NCBI GenBank assembly: GCA_947625355.1
Contig: CANQOA010000011.1
Span: 1-54,184, forward strand
DNA length: 54,184 bases
Source: an uncultured Oscillospiraceae bacterium
GTDB lineage: Bacteria; Bacillota; Clostridia; Oscillospirales; Oscillospiraceae
Direction: 5' to 3'
Shown: positions 8,047-17,001 of the stretch, in pieces
Layout: each line of letters opens with the position of its first letter
Position numbering within the stretch: position 1 is the stretch's first letter
Notes under the pieces: generated by a model
The model's database searches: none
What the model was told of the DNA's origin: nothing
The model's input: only the letters and a program-made list of their open reading frames with translations
Made by a program: the position numbers and the translations under genes

Positions 8047-8874
8047 ATGAAGGGCGTATTGAAATGGATGCTGAAGTGCCTGCTGGTGGTGCTGATCCTC
8101 CTTGTCATCATCGGCTTTGACCAGCGGCTGGAGACGACGATGTACGATTACACATCCGCGAAGATCCCGGAAGAATTCGAGGGCTTTCGCATCGTGCAGA
8201 TATCCGACTTCCATCTGAAGCAGTTCGGCAATGAGGAGGAACAGCTCATTGCCGCCGTGGAGGCCTGCGCGCCGGATATCATCGTCATGACCGGCGATAT
8301 CGTGGACGGCGAGCATGAGGATCTGTCGCCCCTGGCGCAGCTGCTGGCGGGGATCCATGACCTGGCGCCGATCTACTATGTGAGCGGCAACCATGATCTG
8401 GCAAGCGACGCGGTGGCTCAGTACGACCAGATGCAGGACCTGTTTTTGACCTATGGCGTCACCGATCTGGACGACCGGCAGGAGACGATCTACCGGAACG
8501 ACGCCCAGATCCGTCTGACAGGCGTCCAGTGGCGTGATGTGTACTTCAAGGACTATATCCCCAGAGCGGATCAGGCGTATTTCAACATCCTGCTCTATCA
8601 CTGCGGAGACCTGTTTGATCTGCTGTCCGGCTATGGGTATGACCTGCTGATGGCGGGGCATATCCACGGCGGCGTCGTGCGCCTCCCCTTCGTGGGCGGG
8701 CTGGTCAATACCGGCGGCACGCTGTTCCCCAAATATGACGGAGGCGCCTTTGAGAACCAGTATATGAGCATGGTCCTCAGCCGGGGACTGGGCGACGCCG
8801 ACTTCCCCCGGTTCTATAACCGGCCGGAGCTGGTGTGCGTGGAACTGCATACAAAGCCGCTGGAGGGTGAGTAA
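8047..8874 (+). CDS. Membrane-anchored calcineurin-like metallophosphoesterase
   Basis: 275 residues. An N-terminal helix (LLVVLILLVIIGF) anchors it. The catalytic domain carries the full metallophosphoesterase motif set in order: ISDFHLK, MTGDIVDGE, SGNHDL and AGHIHGG. These place Asp, His, Asn and His ligands for a two-metal centre, and the layout resembles YkuE/YaeI-type enzymes. Its place between the co-polymerase and a glycosyltransferase suggests action on a phosphorylated polymer, lipid intermediate or nucleotide at the outer membrane face, but the substrate cannot be told. The start is ATG 8047, one base after the upstream stop. Its end overlaps the next gene by 8 bases if that gene starts at GTG 8867. 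Confidence 0.9.
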   Translation: MKGVLKWMLKCLLVVLILLVIIGFDQRLETTMYDYTSAKIPEEFEGFRIVQISDFHLKQFGNEEEQLIAAVEACAPDIIVMTGDIVDGEHEDLSPLAQLLAGIHDLAPIYYVSGNHDLASDAVAQYDQMQDLFLTYGVTDLDDRQETIYRNDAQIRLTGVQWRDVYFKDYIPRADQAYFNILLYHCGDLFDLLSGYGYDLLMAGHIHGGVVRLPFVGGLVNTGGTLFPKYDGGAFENQYMSMVLSRGLGDADFPRFYNRPELVCVELHTKPLEGE

Positions 8875-10009
8875 CGTTTTGAAGACGACAGACGCGGCAG
8901 GGGGCGCGGAGAAGATCACCGTGGCACATGTGGTCAGCGGATTGATCAGCGGCGGTGTTCCGATGGTCCTGCACCGGTATTTGTCCCACATCGACCCCGC
9001 TCCCTACAACTGGATATGCATCAGCTATACCACACCGGAGGAGCGGGTGCGCCGTATGTTCGAGGCGCTGGGCGTGAAAGTCTATGAGATCACGCCCAAA
9101 AGCGTGGACTTCATCAAGAGCTGCCGGGAGACGTGGGCGATCCTCCGGGAGAACCGTGTGCAGATCATCCACGCCCACATGACGCTCATGTGCTTTGTAC
9201 CCAATATGATCGGCATGGCCGCCGGCGTGAAGGTGCGGATCGCCCACTGCCACAACGCCCTGTATCCCCATTGGACCCAAAAGCCTATTAACTGGGTTTA
9301 TAAGAAGCTGAGCGCGTGGACGGCCACCGCCCGGTTCGCCTGCGGCCAGGAGGCCGCCCGATATCTCTTTGGCAAGCGGGGTGCGCGGCGGGCGGTCATC
9401 ATGCCCAACGCCTTGGACTGTGACGATTTTTCCTTCGACGCCGCGGTCCGGGAGCGGATGCGCCGGGCCCACGGCCTGGAGGGACATACCGTGGTGGGCC
9501 ATGTGGGCCGGTTCACGGAACAAAAAAATCACGGATTCTTGCTCAGAGCCTTTGCGGAATACCACAGGCTGGATGAGAACAGCCGTCTGGTACTGATCGG
9601 GGGCGGGGAGCTGCTGGACGAGATGAAGGCGCTGGCGGCGGACCTCGGGCTGGGGGAGCGCGTGCTTTTCGTGCCGCCCACCGGCGATGTGGCCAGCTGG
9701 TACATGGCGATGGACGCGTTTCTGTTCCCATCGCTGTACGAGGGCTTCCCGCTGGCGGCGCTGGAGGCGCAGATCGCCGGCCTGCCGGTCATTCTGTCCG
9801 ATAGAGTGGCCCCCGAGACGGCACTCTCTGAACGGGTGCGGTTTTTGAGCCTGGAGGCGGGGGCGCAGGCGTGGTGCGGCGCGATCGGCGAGGCGGTCCG
9901 GGGCGGCCGCACAGGCGATGTGCGGGAAGAGCTGGGGCGCAGACACCTGGACATCGCCATGGAGGCCCCCAGGCTGGACCGGTTTTACCGGCAGGGGGTG
10001 TGGGAATAA
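8867..10009 (+). CDS. GT4-family glycosyltransferase (EpsF-like)
   Basis: 380 residues, two Rossmann domains. The N-terminal part has HVVSGLISGGVPMVLHRYL, the acceptor-side loop of GT4 enzymes. VGHVGRFTEQKNH supplies the donor phosphate-binding Arg and Lys, and EGFPLAALEAQ the Glu-x7-Glu pair that contacts the nucleotide sugar. No signal peptide: it works at the cytoplasmic face to extend the lipid-linked repeat unit. The GTG start at 8867 overlaps the metallophosphoesterase stop; TTG 8879, 12 bases after a GGAGG, is a plausible alternative. The sugar is unknown; GDP-heptose made in the same locus is one possible donor. Confidence 0.9.
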   Translation: MSNVLKTTDAAGGAEKITVAHVVSGLISGGVPMVLHRYLSHIDPAPYNWICISYTTPEERVRRMFEALGVKVYEITPKSVDFIKSCRETWAILRENRVQIIHAHMTLMCFVPNMIGMAAGVKVRIAHCHNALYPHWTQKPINWVYKKLSAWTATARFACGQEAARYLFGKRGARRAVIMPNALDCDDFSFDAAVRERMRRAHGLEGHTVVGHVGRFTEQKNHGFLLRAFAEYHRLDENSRLVLIGGGELLDEMKALAADLGLGERVLFVPPTGDVASWYMAMDAFLFPSLYEGFPLAALEAQIAGLPVILSDRVAPETALSERVRFLSLEAGAQAWCGAIGEAVRGGRTGDVREELGRRHLDIAMEAPRLDRFYRQGVWE

Positions 10010-10013
10010 GGAA

Positions 10014-11087
10014 ATGCTGATCTATTTCATCATGCTGGGCACGTCGCTGTTTTTTGCCTGCTACGCCCAGCGCGCAAAACCTTATATACAGCGCAACGGG
10101 GCGATCAGACGGAGCTATTACGCCTTTTGCGCCCTGGCGGCCCTGCCTTTCGTGTTCGTCACCACCTTCCGCTATCGGGTCGGCAAGGACTGGGTGTATA
10201 TCTATGAGACCGGGTATATAGCCATCCGGCATGGCATAGAGATGATCCCCGATCCGGGCTTTCGTCTGATCTTCCGCATTTTCGGAAAGATCACGGCGGA
10301 GCCCTACTGGGCCATCGCGTTCGTGGGCCTCATGACGATGATCTTTTTCTTCATGGCCTTCTGCCGCCAGTCCGTCCTGCTCCCGGCGACCATCCTGTTC
10401 TTTTTTGTCAGCGGCGCTTATTTCGAATCGCTCAACGCGATACGGCAGATGCTGGCCATGTCCATGTTCCTGTATTCGGTGCGGTATCTGAAGGCGAGGG
10501 ACTGGAAGCGGTATTTTCTGATCAACCTGATCGGCGCGACGCTCCACCAGTCGTCGGTCATGTATTTCCCGGTCTATTTCCTCTACGGTATACGGGCGAC
10601 GCCCCGGCGCTGCCTGACCATCCTGTTGGCCTCGCTCGTTGCCTTTCCGGCAATCGGTATCCTGCTTCGCGCGGCGGCACAGTTCATTCCCCGTTTCAGC
10701 CGATATTTTGGGACTATATTCGACAGCGGGGAATTCTCTCAAATCCCGTTTTTTGTATCGCTGGCCATGACATTGGTGCACATCTTCTATCTGGGTCGTT
10801 TCCCTGAGCGCGACAAGGATTTTGAGTGGATGACCTGGATGGTGTTGATCGGCACGGTGTTTATTCTCAATAACAGCGTAGTATCTGGTTTTCTCAGAGC
10901 GGCGGAGGGCTTGAACATCGTGCAGGTGTTCAGCATCCCCATTATGATCCGAAAGGAGACGGACGATCGGATGCGCGTGCTGATCCCGGCAGGCTTGGTC
11001 GCCATGTTTGCGGCGCAGATGATCATCATCCAGGGCCTGGACGGGTCATACGGCGTCACGCCGTTCCAATGGGTGTTTTTCAAGTGA
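10014..11087 (+). CDS. EpsG-family polysaccharide polymerase (Wzy-like membrane protein)
   Basis: 357 residues, mostly hydrophobic, with roughly ten predicted membrane helices. The FRYRVGKDWVYIYETGY segment after the second helix is typical of EpsG-type proteins (usually F-R-x-x-x-G-x-D-x-x-x-Y), and RQMLAMSMFLYSVRYLK is a second family block. These proteins are thought to polymerise flipped repeat units outside the membrane. ATG 10014 is 4 bases after the glycosyltransferase stop. An AAGGA lies almost against it, so initiation may depend on coupling. Between this gene and the flippase an 8-bp inverted repeat (11088-11095 with 11111-11118) has no T-run. Base composition is visibly less GC-rich than in neighbouring genes. 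Confidence 0.85.
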   Translation: MLIYFIMLGTSLFFACYAQRAKPYIQRNGAIRRSYYAFCALAALPFVFVTTFRYRVGKDWVYIYETGYIAIRHGIEMIPDPGFRLIFRIFGKITAEPYWAIAFVGLMTMIFFFMAFCRQSVLLPATILFFFVSGAYFESLNAIRQMLAMSMFLYSVRYLKARDWKRYFLINLIGATLHQSSVMYFPVYFLYGIRATPRRCLTILLASLVAFPAIGILLRAAAQFIPRFSRYFGTIFDSGEFSQIPFFVSLAMTLVHIFYLGRFPERDKDFEWMTWMVLIGTVFILNNSVVSGFLRAAEGLNIVQVFSIPIMIRKETDDRMRVLIPAGLVAMFAAQMIIIQGLDGSYGVTPFQWVFFK

Positions 11088-11135
11088 ACTGAACACCGCG
11101 GACGGGGATTTGTTCAGTCCATGGAGGTGAGGCGC

Positions 11136-12569
11136 ATGAACGCGAAAGCGCGCCAGTTCATAAAGCATATCGTCTACGCGGCGGGCGCCAATCTCAGCCG
11201 GATCGCCACCACCTTCGTGCTGACGCTGCTGCTGCCGAGGCTCATGAGCGAGGACGGCTACAGCTACTGGCAGCTGTACGTGTTCTATTGCAGCTATCTG
11301 GGCTATCTGTCCCTGGGCCTGAGCGAGGGCACCATGCTGAAATACGGCGGGGAGCAATACCGGGATCTGGACCGGCGGGAGATGAGCGCCCAGTTCTGGA
11401 GCCTGGCCCTGTATGAGACCCTCTTTATGGCCGCGGTGCTCCTGCTGGGAGGGAAACTGACCTCCGATCCGCAAAAGCGCGCGGCCCTGTGGCTGGCCGT
11501 GGCCTTTATGTGGGTGAATATCCTCAAATACCATCTGCAGATGGTGCTGCAATCCACCCACCGCATCCCGGAGTACGCCCGCAGCTACGCCGGCGAGCGG
11601 CTGCTCTATTTTGTGCTGGTGCTGCTGTGTCTGGCTCTGGGCCGGCGGGACTTTCAGTACGTGGCCGGGATGGAGATCCTCAGCGTGGCGGCGGTGCTGC
11701 TCTACGCGGCATGGCTTTGCCGGGAGGTGACCTTCGTCCGGCCGCTGCCGCCCCGGCAGGCATTGCCCCTCATGGGCGAGCTGATCCGCTCCGGCCTGAA
11801 GCTCACCCTTGCCACCGCCGCCGGCCAGCTGATCGTGGGCATCGTCCGCTTTGCCATCGAACAGCACTGGGGCGTGTCCACCTTCGGACAGATATCCCTC
11901 TCGCTGAGCATGGCGAACATGCTCATCACCTGCATCTCCGCCGTGGGGATCGTGCTCTATCCCCGGCTGCGCCGGGCCGGCCGGGAGACGCTGTCCGCCC
12001 TGTACCTGCCCGCCAGGACCTGCCTGTCGGCGGTCATGTATGGCCTTTTGGCGTTTTATGTCCCGGGAAAGCTGCTGCTGGAGCTGTGGCTGCCCAAGTA
12101 CGGGGAGGGACTGCGGTATCTGGCGATCCTGTTCCCCCTGTGCATCTATGAGACCAGGACCAGCGTGCTGGCCTGGACATACTTAAAGACCCTCCGCCGG
12201 GAGCGGGATATCATGGGCGCCAACGTGTGCGTGGTGCTGGTGAGCCTGGCGGTGACGTTCCTCACGGTCCATGTCCTGGGCAGCCTGGACATGGCGGTGC
12301 TGTCCATCATCGTGCTGTACGCCGTGAAGGCCATCCTCACGGAGACGCTGCTGGCCCGGCAGATGCCCCTGCCCATCGGGCGGGATCACCTGCTGGAGGG
12401 GGCAATGACCGCCGCGTTCATCCTCTGCAACTGGCTGCTGCGGCCCCTGCCGGCCATCGGCGTCTACGGAGCGGCGTATCTTTTGTATCTGGCGGCGAAA
12501 CGAAAGGGTCTGCTGGCGTCGGTACGGGAGCTGCGGGCACTCATGACGGAGAAGGAGGCGGAGGCATGA
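11136..12569 (+). CDS. Polysaccharide flippase (Wzx/MATE-like oligosaccharide exporter)
   Basis: 477 residues with about 12-14 hydrophobic helices and short loops. The N-terminal ANLSRIATTFVLTLLLPRLM and mid-protein KLTLATAAGQLIVGIVRFAI segments are typical of Wzx and polysaccharide biosynthesis proteins of the MOP superfamily. It should move the undecaprenyl-linked repeat unit to the outer membrane face for the polymerase encoded just upstream. ATG 11136 is chosen because GGAGGTGAGG ends 3 bases before it; ATG 11121 would leave no ribosome site. It overlaps the following acyltransferase by ATGA. Confidence 0.9.
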   Translation: MNAKARQFIKHIVYAAGANLSRIATTFVLTLLLPRLMSEDGYSYWQLYVFYCSYLGYLSLGLSEGTMLKYGGEQYRDLDRREMSAQFWSLALYETLFMAAVLLLGGKLTSDPQKRAALWLAVAFMWVNILKYHLQMVLQSTHRIPEYARSYAGERLLYFVLVLLCLALGRRDFQYVAGMEILSVAAVLLYAAWLCREVTFVRPLPPRQALPLMGELIRSGLKLTLATAAGQLIVGIVRFAIEQHWGVSTFGQISLSLSMANMLITCISAVGIVLYPRLRRAGRETLSALYLPARTCLSAVMYGLLAFYVPGKLLLELWLPKYGEGLRYLAILFPLCIYETRTSVLAWTYLKTLRRERDIMGANVCVVLVSLAVTFLTVHVLGSLDMAVLSIIVLYAVKAILTETLLARQMPLPIGRDHLLEGAMTAAFILCNWLLRPLPAIGVYGAAYLLYLAAKRKGLLASVRELRALMTEKEAEA

Positions 12570-13570
12570 AGAGGAAGCCAAAGATGAGCCTGGGCATGTT
12601 CGACCTTCTGAAGGGCGTCATCATCCTCTACATGATCTTCCGGCACACGACGTGCTATGTGGACCAGACGGATACGCTGATCGAGAAGCTGCTGTTCACC
12701 ATGTTCCTCCCGACCCTGTTCACAGTGAGCGGATACTGGCTCAAAAAGCGGAAGCTGAAGGACGGGCTGAAAAGCAGTATCCAGTCCCTGCTGAAGCCCT
12801 ATCTCATCGTGTGCGCCGTCATCCTGGCCGTGGGCGCGGTCCACCGGGCGCTGATCAACGACATGAGAGACTGGGTGGACAGCTTTCTGGTCCCCATCAT
12901 CCTTGGTACATCGGGCGAGGGGGGCCGGATCGGCGCCATGTGGTTCGTGCTGGCGCTGTTCATCGGCTGGTGCCTGTTCTTCCTGGCGGTGGACCTGCTG
13001 GGGGAGAGAGGTCAGATCATCGCCGCCTGCGCCGGCGCCCTGGCCGGAGCGCTGCTGCTGCCGCTGCCCTTTCAGATCGGCCAGGGACTGATCGCCTTTT
13101 TCTATGTCTACGCCGGATACTTCATCAAGCGGAAAAAGCTGCTGGAGAGACAGCTCGGTCCCTGGGTCTGGGCGCTGCTGATCGCGGTATGGGCGGCGGG
13201 CGCCTGCTTCGGCGGGCTGAACCTGGCCTTGTACAAGATCGAAAACGGCTTTTTGAGCATCCCCGGGGCGCTCAGCGGCGCGTTTTTGCTGATCCGGCTG
13301 TTTTTGTGTCTGAACGCCCTGGAATGGCGGGCGCTGGAGCCCATCCGCTGGCTGGGGCGGTATTCGCTGTGGATATTGTGCGTCCATGCCGTGGAGGATG
13401 AGGTATTTCCCTGGAAGATCCTGTTTTGGTTCGTCCCCAGAGAATCCGTTTTGGGGCTTGGCTTGCACTTTGTGCTGCGCATGGCGCTCGTCGTCGCCAT
13501 GTGCCACGGCATGCTCTGGCTGCGGCGGCGGACGGCGGAGAGAAAACGGGCCGTGGGTCCGGGCATATAA
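12566..13570 (+). CDS. Acyltransferase-3-like membrane protein
   Basis: 334 residues, about ten membrane helices. The N-terminal FDLLKGVIILYMIFRHTTCY matches the first helix of acyltransferase-3 proteins, with the conserved R/H pair where the family His sits. LGRYSLWILCVHAVE near the C-terminus resembles the usual last conserved block. The family transfers acetyl or succinyl groups to sugars across the membrane. The gene starts by ATGA overlap with the flippase and is followed, after 34 bases, by an acyl carrier protein gene, which fits a group of polymer-decoration genes. The substrate is unknown. Confidence 0.82.
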   Translation: MKRKPKMSLGMFDLLKGVIILYMIFRHTTCYVDQTDTLIEKLLFTMFLPTLFTVSGYWLKKRKLKDGLKSSIQSLLKPYLIVCAVILAVGAVHRALINDMRDWVDSFLVPIILGTSGEGGRIGAMWFVLALFIGWCLFFLAVDLLGERGQIIAACAGALAGALLLPLPFQIGQGLIAFFYVYAGYFIKRKKLLERQLGPWVWALLIAVWAAGACFGGLNLALYKIENGFLSIPGALSGAFLLIRLFLCLNALEWRALEPIRWLGRYSLWILCVHAVEDEVFPWKILFWFVPRESVLGLGLHFVLRMALVVAMCHGMLWLRRRTAERKRAVGPGI

Positions 13571-13604
13571 AATTCCAGATCAAAGGAAAAACGAGGTTTG
13601 AGGA

Positions 13605-13835
13605 ATGCTTGACGAGATCATTGCAATAGCAAAGGGCTTTTGCCAGGAGGACATCCAGTGGGGCGCGGATACCTCCGTTCTGACGGACATGGAGCTGACG
13701 AGCCTGGAGATATTCGAGCTCATCGGCCAGGTGGAGGACCGGTTTTCGGTCCGGATCACCGACCGGCAGCTGCGGAACATCGTGACCCTGGGCGACCTTG
13801 CCGACGCGGTAAAGGAGAAACGGAGCGGAAAATGA
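13605..13835 (+). CDS. Acyl carrier protein (first of two)
   Basis: 76 residues with the four-helix ACP layout. The phosphopantetheine attachment site would be Ser33 in ELTSLEIFEL, where most carriers have D-S-L; Thr replaces Asp before the Ser. VEDRFSVRI matches the third conserved region. It carries an acyl or aminoacyl group as a thioester, as DltC does for D-Ala. The start is ATG 13605 behind GAGG. It overlaps the secreted hydrolase by ATGA, so the two are made together. The likely loading enzyme is the AMP-forming ligase at 18169-19596 or the FkbH-like protein at 26436-28223; which one is inference. Confidence 0.88.
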   Translation: MLDEIIAIAKGFCQEDIQWGADTSVLTDMELTSLEIFELIGQVEDRFSVRITDRQLRNIVTLGDLADAVKEKRSGK

Positions 13836-14767
13836 AGAAGAAACTGATGTGCCTCTTCTGCGTCCTTCTGGCGCTGGCGCTGTGCGTTCCCGCTGTCCCC
13901 GCGCAGGCGGAGGCCCAGCCCCAGACGACCCCGGAGCATGAACTGAACGAGGACGATATCCGGGAAGCCATGTCCATGTCCGGCGCCTACGATATGCGGG
14001 AATATGACGGCGAAAAACTGCATTTTTATGAGCTGCGAAGGGCGAGCCTCCCCCAGAACAGCCCCATTTTGATCATGCTGCACGACGCCGGGAACAGGAA
14101 AGAAGGAATGTCCGGCCTCGTAAAGCCGTTCGTGGACGCGGGGTATGTGGTGGTGGTGCCCGACCTGCCCGGCTGCGGCGAGAGCATATCGGATGAGCCC
14201 CTGGATATGTTCGACATCATCCAGCAGGCGGCCCACAACGTGGATATCATCCGCTCCATGTATGAGAACATGATGTACGCCGACTCGGAGACCTTCGCCC
14301 TTCTGGGCAGCTCCCTGGGGGCGCTCACGTCGCTTTACTACGCCGCCTACAGCGAGACGAAGCCCCAGTGCGTGGTGAGCTATTACGGCTCGCCCGATTG
14401 GAGCAAGTTGCTGAACAGCGGTTTGTACTACACTTACCGCCAGAACGGGGAGAGCGTGCCCATGACCACGATCGAGGAAAAGAAGCGTCTGCACACAGAG
14501 ATCACGGAGAACGCGCCGGACCAGAACATGGAGGAGCTCCTCTCCGTCCCGCTGCTGCTGATGAACAGCGACACGGACGATATCTTCCCCCTGGAATGGA
14601 TCGAGGATTTCCAGGAGCGGGCTGCGGCGTATCCCAACCAGCTCACCGTCTCTGTCAAGGAGGGGGCGGAGCACGCCAATTTAGGCGATGTGGATGTGAC
14701 GGAGACGGCGGCGTTTTTGCAGGAGCATATGCCCTCAGTGCTGGCCCAGGCGCAGACACAGCCGTAA
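13832..14767 (+). CDS. Secreted alpha/beta hydrolase
   Basis: 311 residues. A clear signal peptide (LMCLFCVLLALALCVPAVP, then AQA) is followed by an alpha/beta hydrolase. The nucleophile elbow is LLGSSLGAL (G-x-S-x-G), the acid is in NSDTDDIFP and the catalytic His in GAEHANLGD. The oxyanion-side motif is MLHDAGN. It would act outside the membrane as an esterase, thioesterase or transacylase. It is translationally coupled to an acyl carrier protein and lies between two membrane acyltransferases, so editing or transfer of acyl groups on the polymer is a reasonable inference. A peptidase of the same fold cannot be excluded. Confidence 0.87.
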   Translation: MKKKLMCLFCVLLALALCVPAVPAQAEAQPQTTPEHELNEDDIREAMSMSGAYDMREYDGEKLHFYELRRASLPQNSPILIMLHDAGNRKEGMSGLVKPFVDAGYVVVVPDLPGCGESISDEPLDMFDIIQQAAHNVDIIRSMYENMMYADSETFALLGSSLGALTSLYYAAYSETKPQCVVSYYGSPDWSKLLNSGLYYTYRQNGESVPMTTIEEKKRLHTEITENAPDQNMEELLSVPLLLMNSDTDDIFPLEWIEDFQERAAAYPNQLTVSVKEGAEHANLGDVDVTETAAFLQEHMPSVLAQAQTQP

Positions 14768-14785
14768 AGCGAGGGAGGAACATCC

Positions 14786-15844
14786 ATGAAAAAGAAAAGG
14801 CAATCCGGCCTGGAACTGGGGCGCATCATATGTATGCTACTCGTCATTGCCGGTCATTACGGGGAGCAGGGGGCATACCGTGTGACCACGCCGGGTGATT
14901 TAGGTATGAATGTCTTCTTCATACAGGTGATTAGTTTGTTCGGGTGGGTAGGCTGCTCGGTGTTCCCGGTGATCAGCGGCTACTTTATGCTTGAAAAGAC
15001 GACCGTTGACCGTTACAAGATCGCCATGGTCGTCTTTGACGTGGCCTTTCTCACCGCGATGGTTGGTGTTTTTGTCCAGACGGCTGGAATTGCCCAAGTC
15101 ACTTTGTTCAGCGTAGCGCGTGCGGGGATGACTTGGTACGTGATATATAATCTGATTTTTTCCTTCTTCGTTCCTTTCCTCAATAGACTTTTGCGATCGC
15201 TGGACAAGAAGTCATTTCAAACGCTGTTGGCGCTGATCTTCATTTTCTGGTCGGTCATCCCCACCCTGACCTTCCACCAAGTCACCTATGGAAGACTGGA
15301 CTATTTTATCGTTTTTTATACGATCGGCGCCTACATCCGGCGATATGTCCACGGGCAGGTCCGCTATAAGAATGGGTGGAACCTGGTCATCTGCCTGGGC
15401 GCCTGTGCGCTCATGGTGCTCTCGGTGGCGGTCTTTGACGCCATGGCGAAGATCACAGGCAACACCTTTTTCATGGAGAACGCCTACTATTTCAGGGATT
15501 ACAACATGATCCTGCCGGTCATCGGCACTGTCTCTCTGTTTTTGTTTTTTTCCAATTTGGAGTTTTATTCCCGGCCTGTCAATTATGTGGCTGGGTCGAT
15601 ACTGCATGTGCTGATCATCCATATGAACGCCTATATGCGGCGGTGGATTTGGGAGGGCGTCTATCCCAACGCGGCCTATGCCGCCTGGCCGTACATCCAC
15701 GCCCCGGTGAAGATCCTGTGTGTGTTCGCCGGGTGCCTGCTCGTCTCGATGGTCTATCGGGCCACCGTGCGCAAATGGGCGGGGAAGGCCCTTGGACGGT
15801 GGAAGTTCCTGCGCGGGAGCAGGGCGGAAGGAGGCGGCGCATGA
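14786..15844 (+). CDS. Acyltransferase-3 membrane protein (second)
   Basis: 352 residues with about ten membrane helices. GLELGRIICMLLVIAGHYGE carries the family R and H in the first helix, and FPVISGYFML matches the second conserved block. The C-terminal VAGSILHVLIIHMNAYMRRW resembles the last block. It is probably an O-acetyltransferase for the polysaccharide. An AGGGAGGAAC site lies 6 bases before ATG 14786. The region 14930-15330 is clearly richer in A+T than its neighbours, which suggests a separate origin. It overlaps the next glycosyltransferase by ATGA. Confidence 0.88.
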   Translation: MKKKRQSGLELGRIICMLLVIAGHYGEQGAYRVTTPGDLGMNVFFIQVISLFGWVGCSVFPVISGYFMLEKTTVDRYKIAMVVFDVAFLTAMVGVFVQTAGIAQVTLFSVARAGMTWYVIYNLIFSFFVPFLNRLLRSLDKKSFQTLLALIFIFWSVIPTLTFHQVTYGRLDYFIVFYTIGAYIRRYVHGQVRYKNGWNLVICLGACALMVLSVAVFDAMAKITGNTFFMENAYYFRDYNMILPVIGTVSLFLFFSNLEFYSRPVNYVAGSILHVLIIHMNAYMRRWIWEGVYPNAAYAAWPYIHAPVKILCVFAGCLLVSMVYRATVRKWAGKALGRWKFLRGSRAEGGGA

Positions 15845-16980
15845 GCCAGCCGATCCGGGTGGCACAGATCCTGGGGGATATGACCGGCTATGGCGTGGAG
15901 CGATACGTCATGAAATACTACCGCTACATGGACCGGAGCAAGGTGCAGTTCGACCTCGTGGCCCATGAGGGCTCGACCGTGATCCCCTATGAAGAGGTCG
16001 AGCGGCTGGGCGGCCGGGTGTTCCTCGTCCCGGCCTATCATCGCCTGGGAGAATACATGACCGCGCTGGAGGGGCTTTTCCGGGAGAATCGGTATCCCAT
16101 CGTCCACGCCCAGATCGGCACCATGAGCGTGTTCCCCCTCTGCGCCGCCAAGCGAGCCGGCGTCCCCTTTCGCGTCGTCCACAACCACTCCGCCGCCGCG
16201 CTGAGCGAGGGGAAGAAGAGCCTGCTCAAATACGCGCTGCGGCCCTTTGCAAAGGTGTACGCCACCCACTACGCCGCCTGCTCCCGGCACGCGGCGGAAT
16301 GGCTTTTCGGCCGGAGGACCGTGGAGCGGGGCCAGGCGATGATCTTCGATCCTGTGAGCGAGCTGGACGAGTACCGGTACGATCCGGCCGTCCGCGCCCA
16401 GGTCCGGCAGGAGCTGGGACTGGAGGGGCGTTTCGTGGTGGGCCACGTGGGGCGGTTTTGCGATCAGAAGAACCACCTGTTTTTGGTGGACATTTTCCGG
16501 GCCATCCATGAGCGGCGGCCAGAGGCGCGGCTGCTGCTGGCGGGCGACGGGGATACGAGAGCCGCCGTGGAGGAGAAGCTGGAGCGGCTGGGCCTGCGGG
16601 ACGACGCGCTCTTTCTTGGTCTGCGGGAGGACGTGGGCCGGCTGTATCAGGCGATGGATGTGTTCCTGCTCCCGTCTCTGTATGAGGGCCTCCCGGTGGT
16701 GGCCGTGGAGGCGCAGGCGGCGGGCTTAAAGGCGGTCGTCTCTACCGGGGTGACAGAGGAAGCAAAGGTGCGGGACGACATGGCGTTTTTGGAGCTGTCC
16801 GCCGGCGCGGAGCGCTGGGCGGAGGAAGCGCTCAGGGCGGACCCGGCCGGCCGGGCGTATGAGGGGGACTATTCCGCCTTTGACGTCACGGTCCAGGCGA
16901 AGCTTTTGGAACAGTTTTACTGCGGTCTGGTCCAGGCTGACGGCCGTATTGTCCCGGAGAAGGACGTCAGCAGATCATAG
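15841..16980 (+). CDS. GT4 glycosyltransferase, first of a tandem pair
   Basis: 379 residues. IRVAQILGDMTGYGVERYVM opens the acceptor domain; VGHVGRFCDQKNH and EGLPVVAVEAQ are the donor-binding blocks of GT4 enzymes. It is a close paralogue of the next gene, with long shared stretches (FGRRTVERG, RAQVRQELGLEGRFVVGHVG). Where GT4 enzymes, including the paralogue, have a G-I-E/D-L segment, this copy reads FDPVSELDEY, so the donor loop has changed. Both should extend the repeat unit in the cytoplasm. ATG 15841 is in the ATGA overlap with the acyltransferase, behind GGAGG. Confidence 0.9.
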   Translation: MSQPIRVAQILGDMTGYGVERYVMKYYRYMDRSKVQFDLVAHEGSTVIPYEEVERLGGRVFLVPAYHRLGEYMTALEGLFRENRYPIVHAQIGTMSVFPLCAAKRAGVPFRVVHNHSAAALSEGKKSLLKYALRPFAKVYATHYAACSRHAAEWLFGRRTVERGQAMIFDPVSELDEYRYDPAVRAQVRQELGLEGRFVVGHVGRFCDQKNHLFLVDIFRAIHERRPEARLLLAGDGDTRAAVEEKLERLGLRDDALFLGLREDVGRLYQAMDVFLLPSLYEGLPVVAVEAQAAGLKAVVSTGVTEEAKVRDDMAFLELSAGAERWAEEALRADPAGRAYEGDYSAFDVTVQAKLLEQFYCGLVQADGRIVPEKDVSRS

Positions 16981-17001
16981 CGAAAGGTCGTGGGGATGGT
17001 T

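Noticed and set aside
11088-11118. An 8-bp inverted repeat with a 15-base loop between the polymerase and flippase genes, considered as a terminator
   Set aside because: The loop is long, there is no T-run, and the genes on both sides belong to one operon.
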